Positions 10,305 to 24,147 of a stretch of 64,000 nucleotides of DNA are shown piece by piece. The stretch's first letter is position 1. Each line of letters opens with the position of its first letter. Under the pieces are notes generated by a model. That model was not told the DNA's origin. It worked only from the letters and a program-made list of their open reading frames with translations, and searched no databases. Location: positions 6,634,001-6,698,000 of the forward strand of contig NW_027478161.1 in the NCBI RefSeq assembly GCF_051020975.1, in the 5' to 3' direction. Made by a program: the position numbers and the translations under genes. This stretch comes from Osmia lignaria lignaria. Its lineage: Eukaryota > Arthropoda > Insecta > Hymenoptera > Megachilidae.

Positions 10305-12237
10305 CATAAATTGTAGGAAACATAATTCTCTACAAAAAAGGTCTCTTAACATTTTGCCATAGCTCGTTTCGTTTCCGAGATATTTGCAGATATATCTCAA
10401 GGGAAGGGGCCTGACGTACATATTCCGAGATATTTCTTGATCTTGTTGTGCTTCTTCTGCACAGCTAAGCAGGAACTGGCATTTGCTGCTCGCAATAGTG
10501 CAGAGTTATCTCACAGAAATGGGCCACGGTGTTTCTGTATCTCTATTATGTTGGTGCGGCTTCGGAACTTTTAAATATCTTGATATATCTCGTGAACTAC
10601 GCATCTGATCAAAAAATATCATACAATATACAAAGTAGGAAACTTAATTCTCTACAAAAAAGGTCTCTTAACATTTTGCCATAGCACGCTTTGTTTCCGA
10701 GATATTTGCAGATTTAGCTCAAGGGAAGGGGCCTGACGGACATATTCCGAGATATTTCTTGTTCTTGTTGTGCTTTTTCTGCACAGCTAAGCTGGAACTG
10801 GCATTTGCAGCTCGCAGTAGTGCAGAGTTATCTCACAGAAAGGGGCCACGGTGTTTCTGTATCTCTATTATGTTGGTGCGGCTTCGGAACTTTTAAATAT
10901 CATGATATATCTCGAAAACTAAGCATCTGATCAAAAAAACCTCATACAACATGAATAGTAGGAAACTTAATTCTCTACAAAAAAGGTCTCTTAACATTTT
11001 GCCATAGCACGCTTTGTTTCCGAGATATTTGCAGATTTAGCTCAAGGGAAGGGGCCTGACGGACATATTCCGAGATATTTCTTGTTCTTGTTGTGCTTTT
11101 TCTGCACAGCTAAGCTGGAACTGGCATTTGCAGCTCGCAGTAGTGCAGAGTTATCTCACAGAAAGGGGCCACGGTGTTTCTGTATCTCTATTATGTTGGT
11201 GCGGCTTCGGAACTTTTAAATATCATGATATATCTCGAAAACTACGCTTCTGATCAAAAAATATCATAGAACATAAATTGTAGGAAACATAATTCTCTAC
11301 AAAAAAGGTCTCTTAACATTTTGCCATAGCTCGTTTCGTTTCCGAGATATTTGCAGATATAGCTCAAGGGAAGGGGCCTGACGGACATATTTCGAGATAT
11401 TTCTTCTTCTTGTTGTTCTTCTTCTGCACAGCTAACCTGGAAGTGGCATTTGCAGCTCGGAATAGTGCAGAGTTATTTCAAAGAAAGAGGCCACGGTGTT
11501 TGTGTATCTTTATTGTGTTGGTGCGGCTTCGGAACTTTTAAATATCTCGATATATCTCGAAAACCACGCATCTGATCAAAAAATATCATACAACATAAAA
11601 AGTAGGAAACTTAATTCTCTACAAGAAAGGTCTCTTAACATTTTGCCATAGCTCGCTTCGTTTCCGAGATATTTGCAGATTTATCTCAAGGGAAGGTGCC
11701 TGACGGACATATTTCGAGATATTTCTTCTTCTTGTTGTTCTTCATCTGCACAGCTAAGCTGGAAGTGGCATTTGCAGCTCGCAATAGTGCAGAGTTATCT
11801 CAAAGAAAGAGGCCACGGTGTTTCTGTACCTCTATTATGTTGGTGCAGCTTCGGAACTTTTAAATATCTTGATATATCTCGAGAACTACGCATCTGATCA
11901 AAAAATATCATAGAACATAAAAAGTAGGAAACTTAATTCTCTTCAAAAAAGGTATCTTAACATTTTGCCATAGCTCGCTTCGTTTCCGAGATATTTGCAG
12001 ATTTATCTCAAGGGAAGGGGCCTGACGGACATATTTTGAGATATTTCTTCTTCTTGTTGTTCTTCTTCTGCACAGATAAACTGGAAGTGGCATTTCCAGC
12101 TCGCAATAGTGCAGAGTTATCTCAAAGAAAGGGGCCACGGTGTTTCTGTATCTCTACTATGTTGGTGCGGCTTCGGAACTTTTAAATATCTGCATATATC
12201 TCGAGAACTACGCATCTGATCAAAAAATATCATACAA

Positions 12238-12559
12238 CATAAAAAGTAGGAAACTTAATTCTCTACAAGAAAGGTCTCTTAACATTTTGCCATAGCTCGC
12301 TTTGTTTCCGAGATATTTGCAGATTTATCTCAAGGGAAGGTGCCTGACGGACATATTTCGAGATATTTCTTCTTCTTGTTGTTCTTCTTCTGCACAGCTA
12401 AACTGGAAGTGGCATTTCCAGCTCGCAATAGTGCAGAGTTATCCCAAAGAAAGGGGCCACGGTGTTTCTGTATCTCTATTATGTTGGAGCGGCTTCGGAA
12501 CTTTTAAATATCTCGATATATCTCGAAAACTACGCTTCTGATCAAAAAATATCATAGAA
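12238..12559 (+). repeat. Hybrid monomer 39 (front like 18, rear like 21)
   Basis: The front has GCTTTGTTTCCG and GGTGCC as in monomer 18 at 5,475. The rear has AAACTGG, TTATCCCAAAG, TTGGAGCGG and a 'K' tail as in monomer 21 at 6,441. The switch lies between monomer positions of about 105 and 163. The next monomer matches monomer 22 (ACGGTCTC, CCCATATCTGGCATCG), so three monomers have been lost relative to the first copy. Confidence 0.75.
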
Positions 12560-14491
12560 CATAAAAAGTAGGAAACTTAATTCTCTACAAAAACGGTCTC
12601 TTAACATTTTCCCATATCTGGCATCGTTTCCGAGATATTTGCAGATTTAGCTCAAGGGAAGGGGCCTGACGGACATATTCCGAGATATTTCTTCTTCTTG
12701 TTGTTCCTCTTCTGCACAGCTAAGCTGGAAGTGGCATTTGCAGCTGGCAATAGTGCAGTGTTATCTCAAAGAAAGAGGCCACGGTGTTTCTGTACCTCTA
12801 TTGTGTTGGTGCAGCTTCGGAACTTTTAAATATCTTGATATATCTCGAGAACTACGCATCTGATAAAAAAATATCATAGAACATAAAAAGTAGGAAACCT
12901 AATTTTCTACAAAAAAGGTCTGTTAACATTTTGCCGCAGCTCGCTTCGTTTCCGAGATATTTGCAGATTTATCTCAAGGGAAGGGGCCTGACGGACATAT
13001 TTCGAAATATTTCTTATTCTTGTTGTTCTTCTTCTGCACAGCTAAGCTGGAAGTGGCATTTGCAGGTCGCAATAGTGCAGAGTTATCTCAAAGAAAGGGG
13101 CCACGGTGTTTCTGTATCTCTATTATGTTGGTGCGGCTTCGGAACTTTTAAATATCTCGATATATCTCGAAAACTACGCTTCTGATCAAAAAATATCATA
13201 GTACGTAAATTGTAGGAAACATAATTCTCTACAAAAAAGGTCTCTTAACATTTTACCATAGCTCGCTTCGTTTCCGAGATATTTGCAGATTTATCTCAAG
13301 GGAAGGGTCCTGACGGACATATTTTGAGATATTTCTTCTTCTTGTTGTTCTTCTTCTGCACAGCTAAACTGGAAGTGGCATTTCCAGCTCGCAATAGTGC
13401 AGAGTTATCCCAAAGAAAGGGGCCACGGTGTTTCTGTATCTCTATTATGTTGGAGCGGCTTCGGAACTTTTAAATATCTCGATATATCTCGAAAACTACG
13501 CTTCTGATCAAAAAATATCATAGAACATAAATTGTAGGAAACATAATTCTCTACAAAAAAGGTTTCTTAATGTTTTGCCATAGCTCGCTTCGTTTCCGAG
13601 ATATTTGCAGATTTATCTCAAGGGAAGGGTCCTGACGGACATATTTCGAGATATTTCTTCTTCTTGTTGTTCTTCTTCTGCACAGCTAAACTGGAAGTGG
13701 CATTTCCAGCTCGCAATAGTGCAGAGTTATCCCAAAGAAAGGGGCCACGGTGTTTCTGTATCTCTATTATGTTGGAGCGGCTTCGGAACTTTTAAATATC
13801 TCGATATATCTCGAAAACTACGCTTCTGATCAAAAAATATCATAGAACATAAAAAGTAGGAAACCTAATTTTCTACAAAAAAGGTCTGTTAACATTTTGC
13901 CGCAGCTCGCTTCGTTTCCGAGATATTTGCAGATTTATCTCAAGGGAAGGGGCCTGACGGACATATTTCGAAATATTTCTTATTCTTGTTGTTCTTCTTC
14001 TGCACAGCTAAGCTGGAAGTGGCATTTGCAGCTCGCAATAGTGCAGAGTTATCTCAAAGAAAGGGGCCACGGTGTTTCAGTACCTCTATTATGTTGGTGC
14101 AGCTTCGGAGCTTTTAAATATCTTGATATATCTCGAGAACTACGCTTCTGATCAAAAAATATCATAGAACATAAATTGTAGGAAACATAATTCTCTACAA
14201 AAAAGGTTTCTTAACGTCTTGCCATAGCTCGCTTCGTTTCCGAGATATTTGCAGATTTATCTCAAGGGAAGGGTCCTGACGGACATATTTCGAGATATTT
14301 CTTCTTCTTGTTGTTCTTCTTCTGCACAGCTAAACTGGAAGTGGCATTTCCAGCTCGCAATAGTGCAGAGTTATCCCAAAGAAAGGGGCCACGGTGTTTC
14401 TGTATCTCTATTATGTTGTTGCGGCTTGGGAACTTTTAAATATCTCGATATATCTCGAAAACTACGCTTCTGATCAAAAAAGATCATAGAA

Positions 14492-14813
14492 CGTAAATTG
14501 TAGGAAACATAATTCTCTACAAAAAAGGTCTCTTAACATTTTGCCATTGCTCGCTTCGTTTCCGAGATATTTGCAGATTTATCTCAAGGGAAGGGGTCTG
14601 ACGGACATATTTCGAGATATTTCTTCTTCTTGTTGTTCTTCTTCTGCACAGCTAAGCTCGAAGTGGCATTTGCTGCTCGCAATAGTGCAGAGTTATCTCA
14701 AAGAAAGAGGCCACGGTGTTTCTGTACCTCTATTATGTTGGTGCAGCTTCGGAACTTTTAAATATCTTGATATATCTCGAGAACTACGCATCTGATCAAA
14801 AAATATCATAGAA
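14492..14813 (+). repeat. Transition monomer 46
   Basis: A single monomer between the large segment and the tetramer block. It carries GCCATTGCTCG, GGGGTCTGACGG and AGCTCGAAGTGG, a combination not seen elsewhere, with the left-domain TACCTC and GTGCAGC variants. Confidence 0.65.
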
Positions 14814-17800
14814 CATAAAAAGTAGGAAACTTAATTCTCTACAAAAAAGGTCTCTTAACATTTTACCATAGCTCGCATCGTTTCCGAGATATTTGCAGAT
14901 TTATCTCAAGGGAAGTGGCCTGACGGACATATTTCAAGATATTTCTTCTTCTTGTTGTTCTTCTTCTGCACAGATAAACTGGAAGTGGCATTTCCAGCTC
15001 GCAATAGTGCAGAGTTATCTCAAAGAAAGGGGCCACGGTGTTTCTGTATCTCTATTATGTTGGTGCGGCTTCGGAACTTTTAAATATCTTGATATATCTC
15101 GAGAACTACGCATCTGATCAAAAAATATCATACAACATAAAAAGTAGGAAACTTAATTCTCTACAAGAAAGGTCTCTTAACATTTTGCCATAGCTCGCTT
15201 CGTTTCCGCGATATATGCAGATTTATCTCAAGGGAAGGTGCCTGACGGACATATTTCGAGATATTTCTTCTTCTTGTTGTTCTTCTTCTGCACAGCTAAG
15301 CTGGAAGTGGCATTTGCAGCTCGCAATAGTGCAGAGTTATCTCAAAGAAAGAGGCCACGGTGTTTCTGTACCTCTATTATGTTGGTGCAGCTTCGGAACT
15401 TTTAAATATCTTGATATATCTCGAGAACTACGCATCTGATCAAAAAATATCATAGAACATAAAAAGTAGGAAACTTAATTCTCTTCAAAAAAGGTATCTT
15501 AACATTTTGCCATAGCTCGCTTCGTTTCTGAGATATTTGCAGATTTATCTCAAGGGAAGGGGCCTGACGGACATATTTTGAGATATTTCTTCTTCTTGTT
15601 GTTCTTCTTCTGCACAGATAAACTGGAAGTGGCATTTCCAGCTCGCAATAGTGCAGAGTTATCTCAAAGAAAGGGGCCACGGTGTTTCTGTATCTCTATT
15701 ATGTTAGTGCGGCTTCGGAACTTTTAAATATCTTGATATATCTCGAGAACTACGCATCTGATCAAAAAATATCATACAACATAAAAAGTAGGAAACTTAA
15801 TTCTCTACAAGAAAGGTCTCTTAACATTTTGCCATAGCTCACTTCGTTTCCGAGATATTTGCAGATTTATCTCAAGGGAAGGTGCCTGACGGACATATTT
15901 CGAGATATTTCTTCTTCTTGTTGTTCTTCTTCTGCACAGCTAAGCTGGAAGTGGCATTTGCAGGTCGCAATAGTGCAGAGTTATCTCAAAGAAAGGGGCC
16001 ACGGTGTTTCTGTATCTCTATTATGTTGGTGCGGCTTCGGAACTTTTAAATATCTTGATATATCTCGAGAACTACGCATCTGATCAAAAAATATCATAGA
16101 ACATAAAAAGTAGGAAACTTAATTCTCTACAAAAAAGGTCTCTTAACATTTTGCCATAGCTCGCATCGTTTCCGAGATATTTGCAGATTTATCTCAAGGG
16201 AAGTGGCCTGACGGACATATTTCGAGATATTTCTTCTTCTTGTTGTTCTTCTTCTGCACAGATAAACTGGAAGTGGCATTTCCAGCTCGCAATAGTGCAG
16301 AGTTATCTCAAAGAAAGGGGCCACGGTGTTTCTGTATCTCTATTATGTTGGTGCGGCTTCGGAACTTTTAAATATCTTGATATATCTCGAGAACTACGCA
16401 TCTGATCAAAAAATATCATACAACATAAAAAGTAGGAAACTTAATTCTCTACAAGAAAGGTCTCTTAACATTTTGCCATAGCTCGCTTCGTTTCCGCGAT
16501 ATATGCAGATTTATCTCAAGGGAAGGTGCCTGACGGACATATTTCGAGATATTTCTTCTTCTTGTTGTTCTTCTTCTGCACAGCTAAGCTGGAAGTGGCA
16601 TTTGCAGCTCGCAATAGTGCAGAGTTATCTCAAAGAAAGAGGCCACGGTGTTTCTGTACCTCTATTATGTTGGTGCAGCTTCGGAACTTTTAAATATCTT
16701 GATATATCTCGAGAACTACGCATCTGATCAAAAAATATCATAGAACATAAAAAGTAGGAAACTTAATTCTCTTCAAAAAAGGTATCTTAACATTTTGCCA
16801 TAGCTCGCTTCGTTTCTGAGATATTTGCAGATTTATCTCAAGGGAAGGGGCCTGACGGACATATTTTGAGATATTTCTTCTTCTTGTTGTTCTTCTTCTG
16901 CACAGATAAACTGGAAGTGGCATTTCCAGCTCGCAATAGTGCAGAGTTATCTCAAAGAAAGGGGCCACGGTGTTTCTGTATCTCTATTATGTTAGTGCGG
17001 CTTCGGAACTTTTAAATATCTTGATATATCTCGAGAACTACGCATCTGATCAAAAAATATCATACAACATAAAAAGTAGGAAACTTAATTCTCTACAAGA
17101 AAGGTCTCTTAACATTTTGCCATAGCTCACTTCGTTTCCGAGATATTTGCAGATTTATCTCAAGGGAAGGTGCCTGACGGACATATTTCGAGATATTTCT
17201 TCTTCTTGTTGTTCTTCTTCTGCACAGCTAAGCTGGAAGTGGCATTTGCAGGTCGCAATAGTGCAGAGTTATCTCAAAGAAAGGGGCCACGGTGTTTCTG
17301 TATCTCTATTATGTTGGTGCGGCTTCGGAACTTTTAAATATCTTGATATATCTCGAGAACTACGCATCTGATCAAAAAATATCATAGAACATAAAAAGTA
17401 GGAAACTTAATTCTCTACAAAAAAGGTCTCTTAACATTTTGCCATAGCTCGCATCGTTTCCGAGATATTTGCAGATTTATCTCAAGGGAAGTGGCCTGAC
17501 GGACATATTTCGAGATATTTCTTCTTCTTGTTGTTCTTCTTCTGCACAGATAAACTGGAAGTGGCATTTCCAGCTCGCAATAGTGCAGAGTTATCTCAAA
17601 GAAAGGGGCCACGGTGTTTCTGTATCTCTATTATGTTGGTGCGGCTTCGGAACTTTTAAATATCTTGATATATCTCGAGAACTACGCATCTGATCAAAAA
17701 ATATCATACAACATAAAAAGTAGGAAACTTAATTCTCTACAAGAAAGGTCTCTTAACATTTTGCCATAGCTCGCTTCGTTTCCGCGATATATGCAGATTT

Positions 17801-18033
17801 ATCTCAAGGGAAGGTGCCTGACGGACATATTTCGAGATATTTCTTCTTCTTGTTGTTCTTCTTCTGCACAGCTAAGCTGGAAGTGGCATTTGCAGCTCGC
17901 AATAGTGCAGAGTTATCTCAAAGAAAGAGGCCACGGTGTTTCTGTACCTCTATTATGTTGGTGCAGCTTCGGAACTTTTAAATATCTTGATATATCTCGA
18001 GAACTACGCATCTGATAAAAAAATATCATAGAA
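14814..18033 (+). repeat. Four-monomer higher-order repeat (1,288-bp period), 2.5 copies
   Basis: Units are 14,814-16,101, 16,102-17,389 and a half unit 17,390-18,033. Unit order: (1) GGGAAGTGGCC with GATAAACTGG; (2) CGCGATATATGCAG with GGTGCC and TACCTC; (3) CTTCAAAAAAGGTATC, TTTCTGAG and ATGTTAGTG; (4) GCTCACTTCG with GCAGGTCGC. Predicted peptides of corresponding monomers in units 1 and 2 are identical, except one Gln/Arg change from CAAGATATTT in monomer 47. Such low divergence suggests recent amplification. Confidence 0.9.
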
Positions 18034-18999
18034 CATAAAAAGTAGGAAACCTAATTTTCTACAAAAAAGGTCTGTTAACATTTTGCCGCAGCTCGCTTCG
18101 TTTCCGAGATATTTGCAGATTTATCTCAAGGGAAGGGGCCTGACGGACATATTTCGAAATATTTCTTATTCTTGTTGTTCTTCTTCTGCACAGCTAAGCT
18201 GGAAGTGGCATTTGCAGCTCGCAATAGTGCAGAGTTATCTCAAAGAAAGGGGCCACGGTGTTTCTGTACCTCTATTATGTTGGTGCAGCTTCGGAGCTTT
18301 TAAATATCTTGATATATCTCGAGAACTACGCTTCTGATCAAAAAATATCATAGAACATAAATTGTAGGAAACATAATTCTCTACAAAAAAGGTTTCTTAA
18401 CGTCTTGCCATAGCTCGCTTCGTTTCCGAGATATTTGCAGATTTATCTCAAGGGAAGGGTCCTGACGGACATATTTCGAGATATTTCTTCTTCTTGTTGT
18501 TCTTCTTCTGCACAGCTAAACTGGAAGTGGCATTTCCAGCTCGCAATAGTGCAGAGTTATCCCAAAGAAAGGGGCCACGGTGTTTCTGTATCTCTATTAT
18601 GTTGGTGCGGCTTGGGAACTTTTAAATATCTCGATATATCTCGAAAACTACGCTACTGATCAACAAATATCATAGAACATACAAAGTAGGAAACATAATT
18701 CTCTACAAAAAAGGTCTCTTAACATTTTCGCATAGCTGGCATCGTTTCCGAGATATTTGCAGATTTAGCTCAAGGGAAGGGGCCTGACGGACATATTCCG
18801 AGATATTTCTTCTTCTTGTTGTTCCTCTTCTGCACAGCTAAGCTGGAAGTGGCATTTGCAGCTCGCAATAGTGCAGAGTTATCTCAAAGAAAGAGGCCAC
18901 GGTGTTTCTGTACCTCTATTATGTTGGTGCAGCTTCGGAACTTTTAAATCTGTTGATATATCTCGAGAACTACGCATCTGATCAAAAAATATCGTACAA
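18034..18999 (+). repeat. Three-monomer block copied from 8,051-9,016
   Basis: Monomers 57-59 match monomers 26-28 at an offset of 9,983 bases. They share GCCGCAGCTCG, GTGCAGCTTCGGAGC, GCTACTGATCAACAAAT, CATACAAAGTAGG, TTCGCATAGCTGG and AAATCTGTTGATAT. The similarity runs into the start of monomer 60 (CATAAAAAGAAGG) and then ends. This is the last stretch with the full left-domain signature. Confidence 0.85.
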
Positions 19000-20607
19000 C
19001 ATAAAAAGAAGGAAACTTAATTCTCTACAAGAAAGGTCTCTTAACATTTTGCCATAGCTCGCTTCGTTTCCGAGATATTTGCAGATTTATTTCAAGGGAA
19101 GGGGCCTGACGGACACATTTCGAGATATTTCTTCTTCTTGTTCTTCTTCTTCTGCACAGCTAAACTGGAAGTGGCATTTCCAGCTCGCAATAGTGCAGAG
19201 TTATCTCAAAGAAAGGGGCCACGGTGTTTCTGTATCTATTATGTTGGTGCGGCTTCGGAACTTTTAAATATCTTGATATATCTCGAGAACTACGCATCTG
19301 ATCAAAAAATATCATAGAACATAAAAAGTAGGAAACTTAATTCTCTACAAAAAAGGTCTCTTAACATTTTGCCATAGCTCGCTTCGTTTCCGAGATATTT
19401 GCAGATTTAGCTGAAGGGATGGGGCCTGACGGACTTAATCCGAGATATTTCTTGTTCTTGTTGAGCTTCTTCTGCACAGCTAAGCTCGAACTGGCATTTG
19501 CAGCTTGCAATAGTGCAGAGTTATCTCAAAGAAAGAGGCCACGGTGTTTATGTATCTTTCTTATGTTGGTGCGGCTTCGGAACCTTTAAATATCTCGATA
19601 TATCTCGAAAACTACGCATCTGATCAAAAAATATCATAGAACATAAATAGTAGGAAACTTAATTTCCTACAAAAAGGGTCTCTCAACGTTTTGCCATAGC
19701 TCGCATTGTTTCCGAGATATTTGCAGATTCAGCTCAAAGGAACGGGCCTGACGGACATATTCCGAGATATTTCTTGTTCTTATTGTGCTTTTTCCGCACA
19801 GCTAAGCTCGAACTGGCATTTGCAGCTCGCAATAGTGCAGAGTTATCTCAAAGAAAGGGGCAACGGTGTTTCTGTATCTCTATTATGTTGGTGCGGCTTC
19901 GAATCTTTTAAATATCTCGATATATCTCGAAAACTACGCTTCTGATCAAAAAATATCATAGAACATAAATTGTAGGAAACATAATTCTCTACAAAAAAGG
20001 TCTCTGAACATTTTTCCATAGCTCGTTTCGTTTCCGAGATATTTGCAGATATATCTCAATGGAAGGGGCCTGACGGACCTATTTCGAGATATTTCTTCTT
20101 CTTGTTGTTCTTCTTCTGCACAGCTAAGCTGGAAGTGGCATTTGCAGCTCGCAATAGTGCAGAGTTATCTCAAAGAAAGGGGCCACGGTGTTTGTGTATC
20201 TCTATTATGTTGGTGCGGCTTCGGAACTTTTAAATATCTTGATATATCTCGAGAACTACGCATCTGATCAAAAGATATCATAGAACATAAAAAGTAGGAA
20301 ACTTAATTCTCTACAAAAAAGGTCTCTTAACATTTTGCCATACCTCGCTTCGTTTCCGAGATATTTGCAGATTTATCTCAAGGGAAGGGGCCTGACGGAC
20401 ATGTTTCGAGATATTTCTTCTTCTTGTTGTTCTTCTTCTGCACAGCTAAAGTGGAAGTGGCATTTCCAGCTCGCAATAGTGCAGAGTTATCTCAAAGAAA
20501 GGGGCCACGGTGTTTCTGTATCTCTATTATGTTGGTGCGGCTTCGGAACTTTTAAATATCTTGATATATCTCGAGAACTACGCATCTGATCAAAAAATAT
20601 CATAGAA

Positions 20608-20929
20608 CATAAAAAGTAGGAAACTTAATTCTCTATAGAAAAGGTCTCTTAACATTTTGCCATAGCCCGCTTCATTTCCGAGATATTTGCAGATTTATCT
20701 CAAGGGAAGGGGCCTAACGGACATATTTCGAGATATTTCTTCTTCTTGTTGTTCTTCTTCTGCACAGCGAAGCTGGAAGTGGCAATTGCAGCTCGCAATA
20801 GTGCAGAGTTATCTCAAAGAAAGGGGCCACGGTGTTTCTGTATCTCCATTATGTTGGTGCGGCTTCGGAACTTTTAAATATCTTGATATATCTCGAGAAC
20901 TACGCATCTGATCAAAAAATATCATAGAA
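20608..20929 (+). repeat. Monomer 65, duplicated at 27,046
   Basis: It shares with monomer 85 (27,046-27,367) a set of otherwise rare variants: CTATAGAAAAGG, GCCCGCTTCATTTCC, GGCCTAACGG and CAGCGAAGCTGG with GGCAATTGC. The distance is 6,438 bases, twenty monomers. One visible difference is TCTCCATTATG here against TCTCTATTATG there. Neighbours on both sides differ, so the copied tract is about one monomer. Confidence 0.8.
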
Positions 20930-23900
20930 CATAAAAAGTAGGAAACTTAATTCTCTACAAAAAAGCTCTCTTAACATTTTGCCATAGCTCGCTTCGTTTA
21001 ATAGATATTTGCAGATTTATCTCGAGGGAAGGGGCCTGACGGACATATTTCGAGATATTTCTTCTTCTTGTTGTTCTTCTTCTGCACGGCTAAGCTGGAA
21101 GCGGCATTTGCGGCTCGCACTAGTGCAGAGTTATCTCAAAGAAAGGGGCCACGGTGTTTCTGTATCTCTATTATGTTGGTGCGGCTTCGGAACTTTTAAA
21201 TATCTCGATATATCTCGAAAACCACGCTTCTGATCAAAAAATATCATAGAACATAACTTGTAGGAAACATAATTCTCTACAAAAAAGGTCTCTTAACATT
21301 TTGCCATAGCTCGCTTCGTTTCCGAGATATGTGCAGATGTATCTCAAGGGAAGGGGCCTGACGGACATATTTCGAGATATTTCTTCTTCTTGTTGTTCTT
21401 CTTCTGCACAGCTAAGCTGGAAGTGGCATTTGCGGCTCGCACTAGTGCAGAGTTATCTCAAAGAAAGGGGCCACGGTGTTTCTGTATCTCTATTATGTTG
21501 GTGCGGCTTCGGAACTTTTAAATATCTCGATATATCTCGAGAACTACGCATCTGATCAAAAAATATCATAGAACATAAAAAGTAGGAAACTTCATTCTCT
21601 ACAAAAAAGGTCTCTTAACATTTTGCCATAGCTCGCATCGTTTCCGAGATATTTGCAGATTTATCTCAAGGGAAGGGGCCTGACGGACATATTTCGAGAT
21701 ATTTCTTCTTCTTGTTGTTCTTCTTCTGTACAGCTAAGCTGGAAGTGGTATTTGCGGCTCGCACTAGTGCAGAGTTATCTCAAAGAAAGGGGCCACGGTG
21801 TTTCTGTATCTCTATTATGTTGGTGCGGCTTCGGAACTTTTAAATATCTCGATATATCTCGAAAACTACGCTTCTGATCAAAAAATATCGTAGAACATAA
21901 ATTGTAGGAAACATAATTCTCTACAAAAAACGTCTCTTATCGTTTTGCCATAGCTCGCTTGGTTTCCGAGATATTTGCAGATTTATCTCAAGGGAAGGGG
22001 CCTGACGGACATATTTCGAGATATTTCTTCTTCTTGTTGTTCTTTTTCTGCACAGCTAAGCTGGAAGTGGCATTTGCAGCTCGCAATAGTGCAGAGTTAT
22101 CTCAAAGAAAGGGGCCACGGTGTTTCTGTATCTCTATTATGTTGGTGCGGCTTCGGAACTTTTAAATATCTTGATATATCTCGAGAACTACGCATCTGAT
22201 CAAAAAATATCATAGATCATAAAAAGTAGGAAACTTAATTCTCTACAAAAAAGGTCTCTTAACATTTTGCCATAGCTCGCTTCGTTTCCGAGATATTTGC
22301 AGATATATCTCAAGGGAAGGGGCCTGACGGACATATTTCGAGATATTTCTTCTTCTTGTTGTTCTTCTTCTGCACAGCTAAGCTGGAAGTGGCATTTGCG
22401 GCTCGCACTAGTGCAGAGTTATCTCAAAGAAAGGGGCCACGGTGTTTCTGTATCTCTATTATGTTGGTGCGGCTTCGGAACTTTTAAATATCTTGATATA
22501 TCTCGAGAACTACGCTTCTGATCAAAAAATATCATAGAACATAAATTGTAGCAAACATAATTCTCTACAAAAGAGGTCTCTTAACATTTTGCCATAGCTC
22601 GCTTCGCTTCCGAGATATTTGCAGATATATCTCAAGGGAAGGGGCCTGACGGACATATTTCGAGATATTTCTTCATCTTGTTGTTCTTCTTCTGCACAGC
22701 TAAGCTGGAAGTGGCATTTGCGGCTCGCACTAGTGCAGAGTTATCTCAAAGAAAGGGGCCACGGTGTTTCTGTATCTCTATTATGTTGGTGCGGCTTCGG
22801 AACTTTTAAATATCTCGATATATCTCGAAAACTACGCTTCTGATCAAAAAATATCGTAGAACATAAATTGTAGGAAACATAATTCTCTACAAAAAACGTC
22901 TCTTAACGTTTTGCCATAGCTCGCTTCGTTTCCGAGATATTTGCAGATACATCTCAAGGGAAGGGGCCTGACGGACATATTTCGAGATACTTCTTCTTCT
23001 TGTTGTTCTTCTTCTGCACAGCTAAGCTGGAAGTGGCATTTGCAGCTCGCAATAGTGCAGAGTTATCTCAAAGAACGGGGCCACGGTGTTTCTGTATCTC
23101 TATTATGTTGGTGGGGCTTCGGAACTTTTAAATATCTTGATATATCTCGAGAACTACGCGTCTGATCAAAAAATATCATAGAACATAAAAAGTAGCAAAC
23201 TTAATTCTCTACAAAAAAGGTCTTTTAACATTTTGCCATAGCTCGCTTCTTTTTCCGAGATATTTGCAGATTTATCTCAAGGGAAGGGGCCTGACGGACA
23301 TGCTTCGAGATATTTCTTCTTCTTGTTGTTCTTCTTCTGCACAGCTAAGCTGGAAGTGGCATTTGCGGCTCGCACTAGTGCAGAGTTATCTCAAAGAAAG
23401 GGGCCACGGTGTTTCTGTATCTCTATTATGTTGGTACGGCTTCGGAACTTTTAAATATCTCGATATATCTCGAGAACTACGCATCTGATCAAAAAATATC
23501 ATAGAACATAAAAAGTAGGAAACTTAATTCTCTACAAAAATGGTCTCTTAACATTTTGCCATAGCTCGCTTCGTTTCCGAGATATTTGCAGATTTATCTC
23601 AAGGGAAGGGGCCTGACGGACATATTTCGAGATATTTCTTCTTCTTGTTGTTCTTCTTCTGCGCAGCTAAGCTGGAAGTGGCATTTGCAGCTCGCAATAG
23701 TGCAGAGTTATCTCAAAGAAAGGGGCCACGGTGTTTCTGTATCTCTATTATGTTGGTGCGGCTTCGGAACTTTTAAATATCTTGATATATCTCGAGATCT
23801 ACGCATCTGATCAAAAAATATGATAGAACATAAAAAGTAGGAAACTTAATTCTCTACAAAAAAGGTCTCTTAACATTTTGCCATAGCTCGCTTCGTTTCC

Positions 23901-24147
23901 GAGATATTTGCAGATTTATCTCAAGGGAAGGGGCCTGACGGACATATTTCGAGATATTTCTTCTTGTTGTTCTTCTTCTGCACAGCTAAGCTGGAAGTGG
24001 CATTTGCGGCTCGCACTAGTGCAGAGTTATCTCAAAGAAAGGGGCCACGGTGTTTCTGTATCTCTATTATGTTGGTGCGGCTTCGGAACTTTTAAATATC
24101 TCGATATATCTCGAAAACTACGCGTCTGATCAAAAAATATCATAGAA

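Larger units (their letters stand above)
9983..14491 (+). repeat. Large segment, second copy, three monomers shorter (monomers 32-45)
   Basis: This repeats the variant order of 3,220-8,694. Matched pairs: 4,910 with 11,673, and 5,145 with 11,908 (offset 6,763); 7,134 with 12,931, 7,808 with 13,605, and 8,452 with 14,249 (offset 5,797). The change of 966 bases is exactly three monomers, lost inside monomer 39. The A7-CCTCATAC lineage marker reappears at 10,933-10,939. The copies have since gained point differences, such as GGTATATTAAC at 5,208 against GGTATCTTAAC at the equivalent place. Confidence 0.85.
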
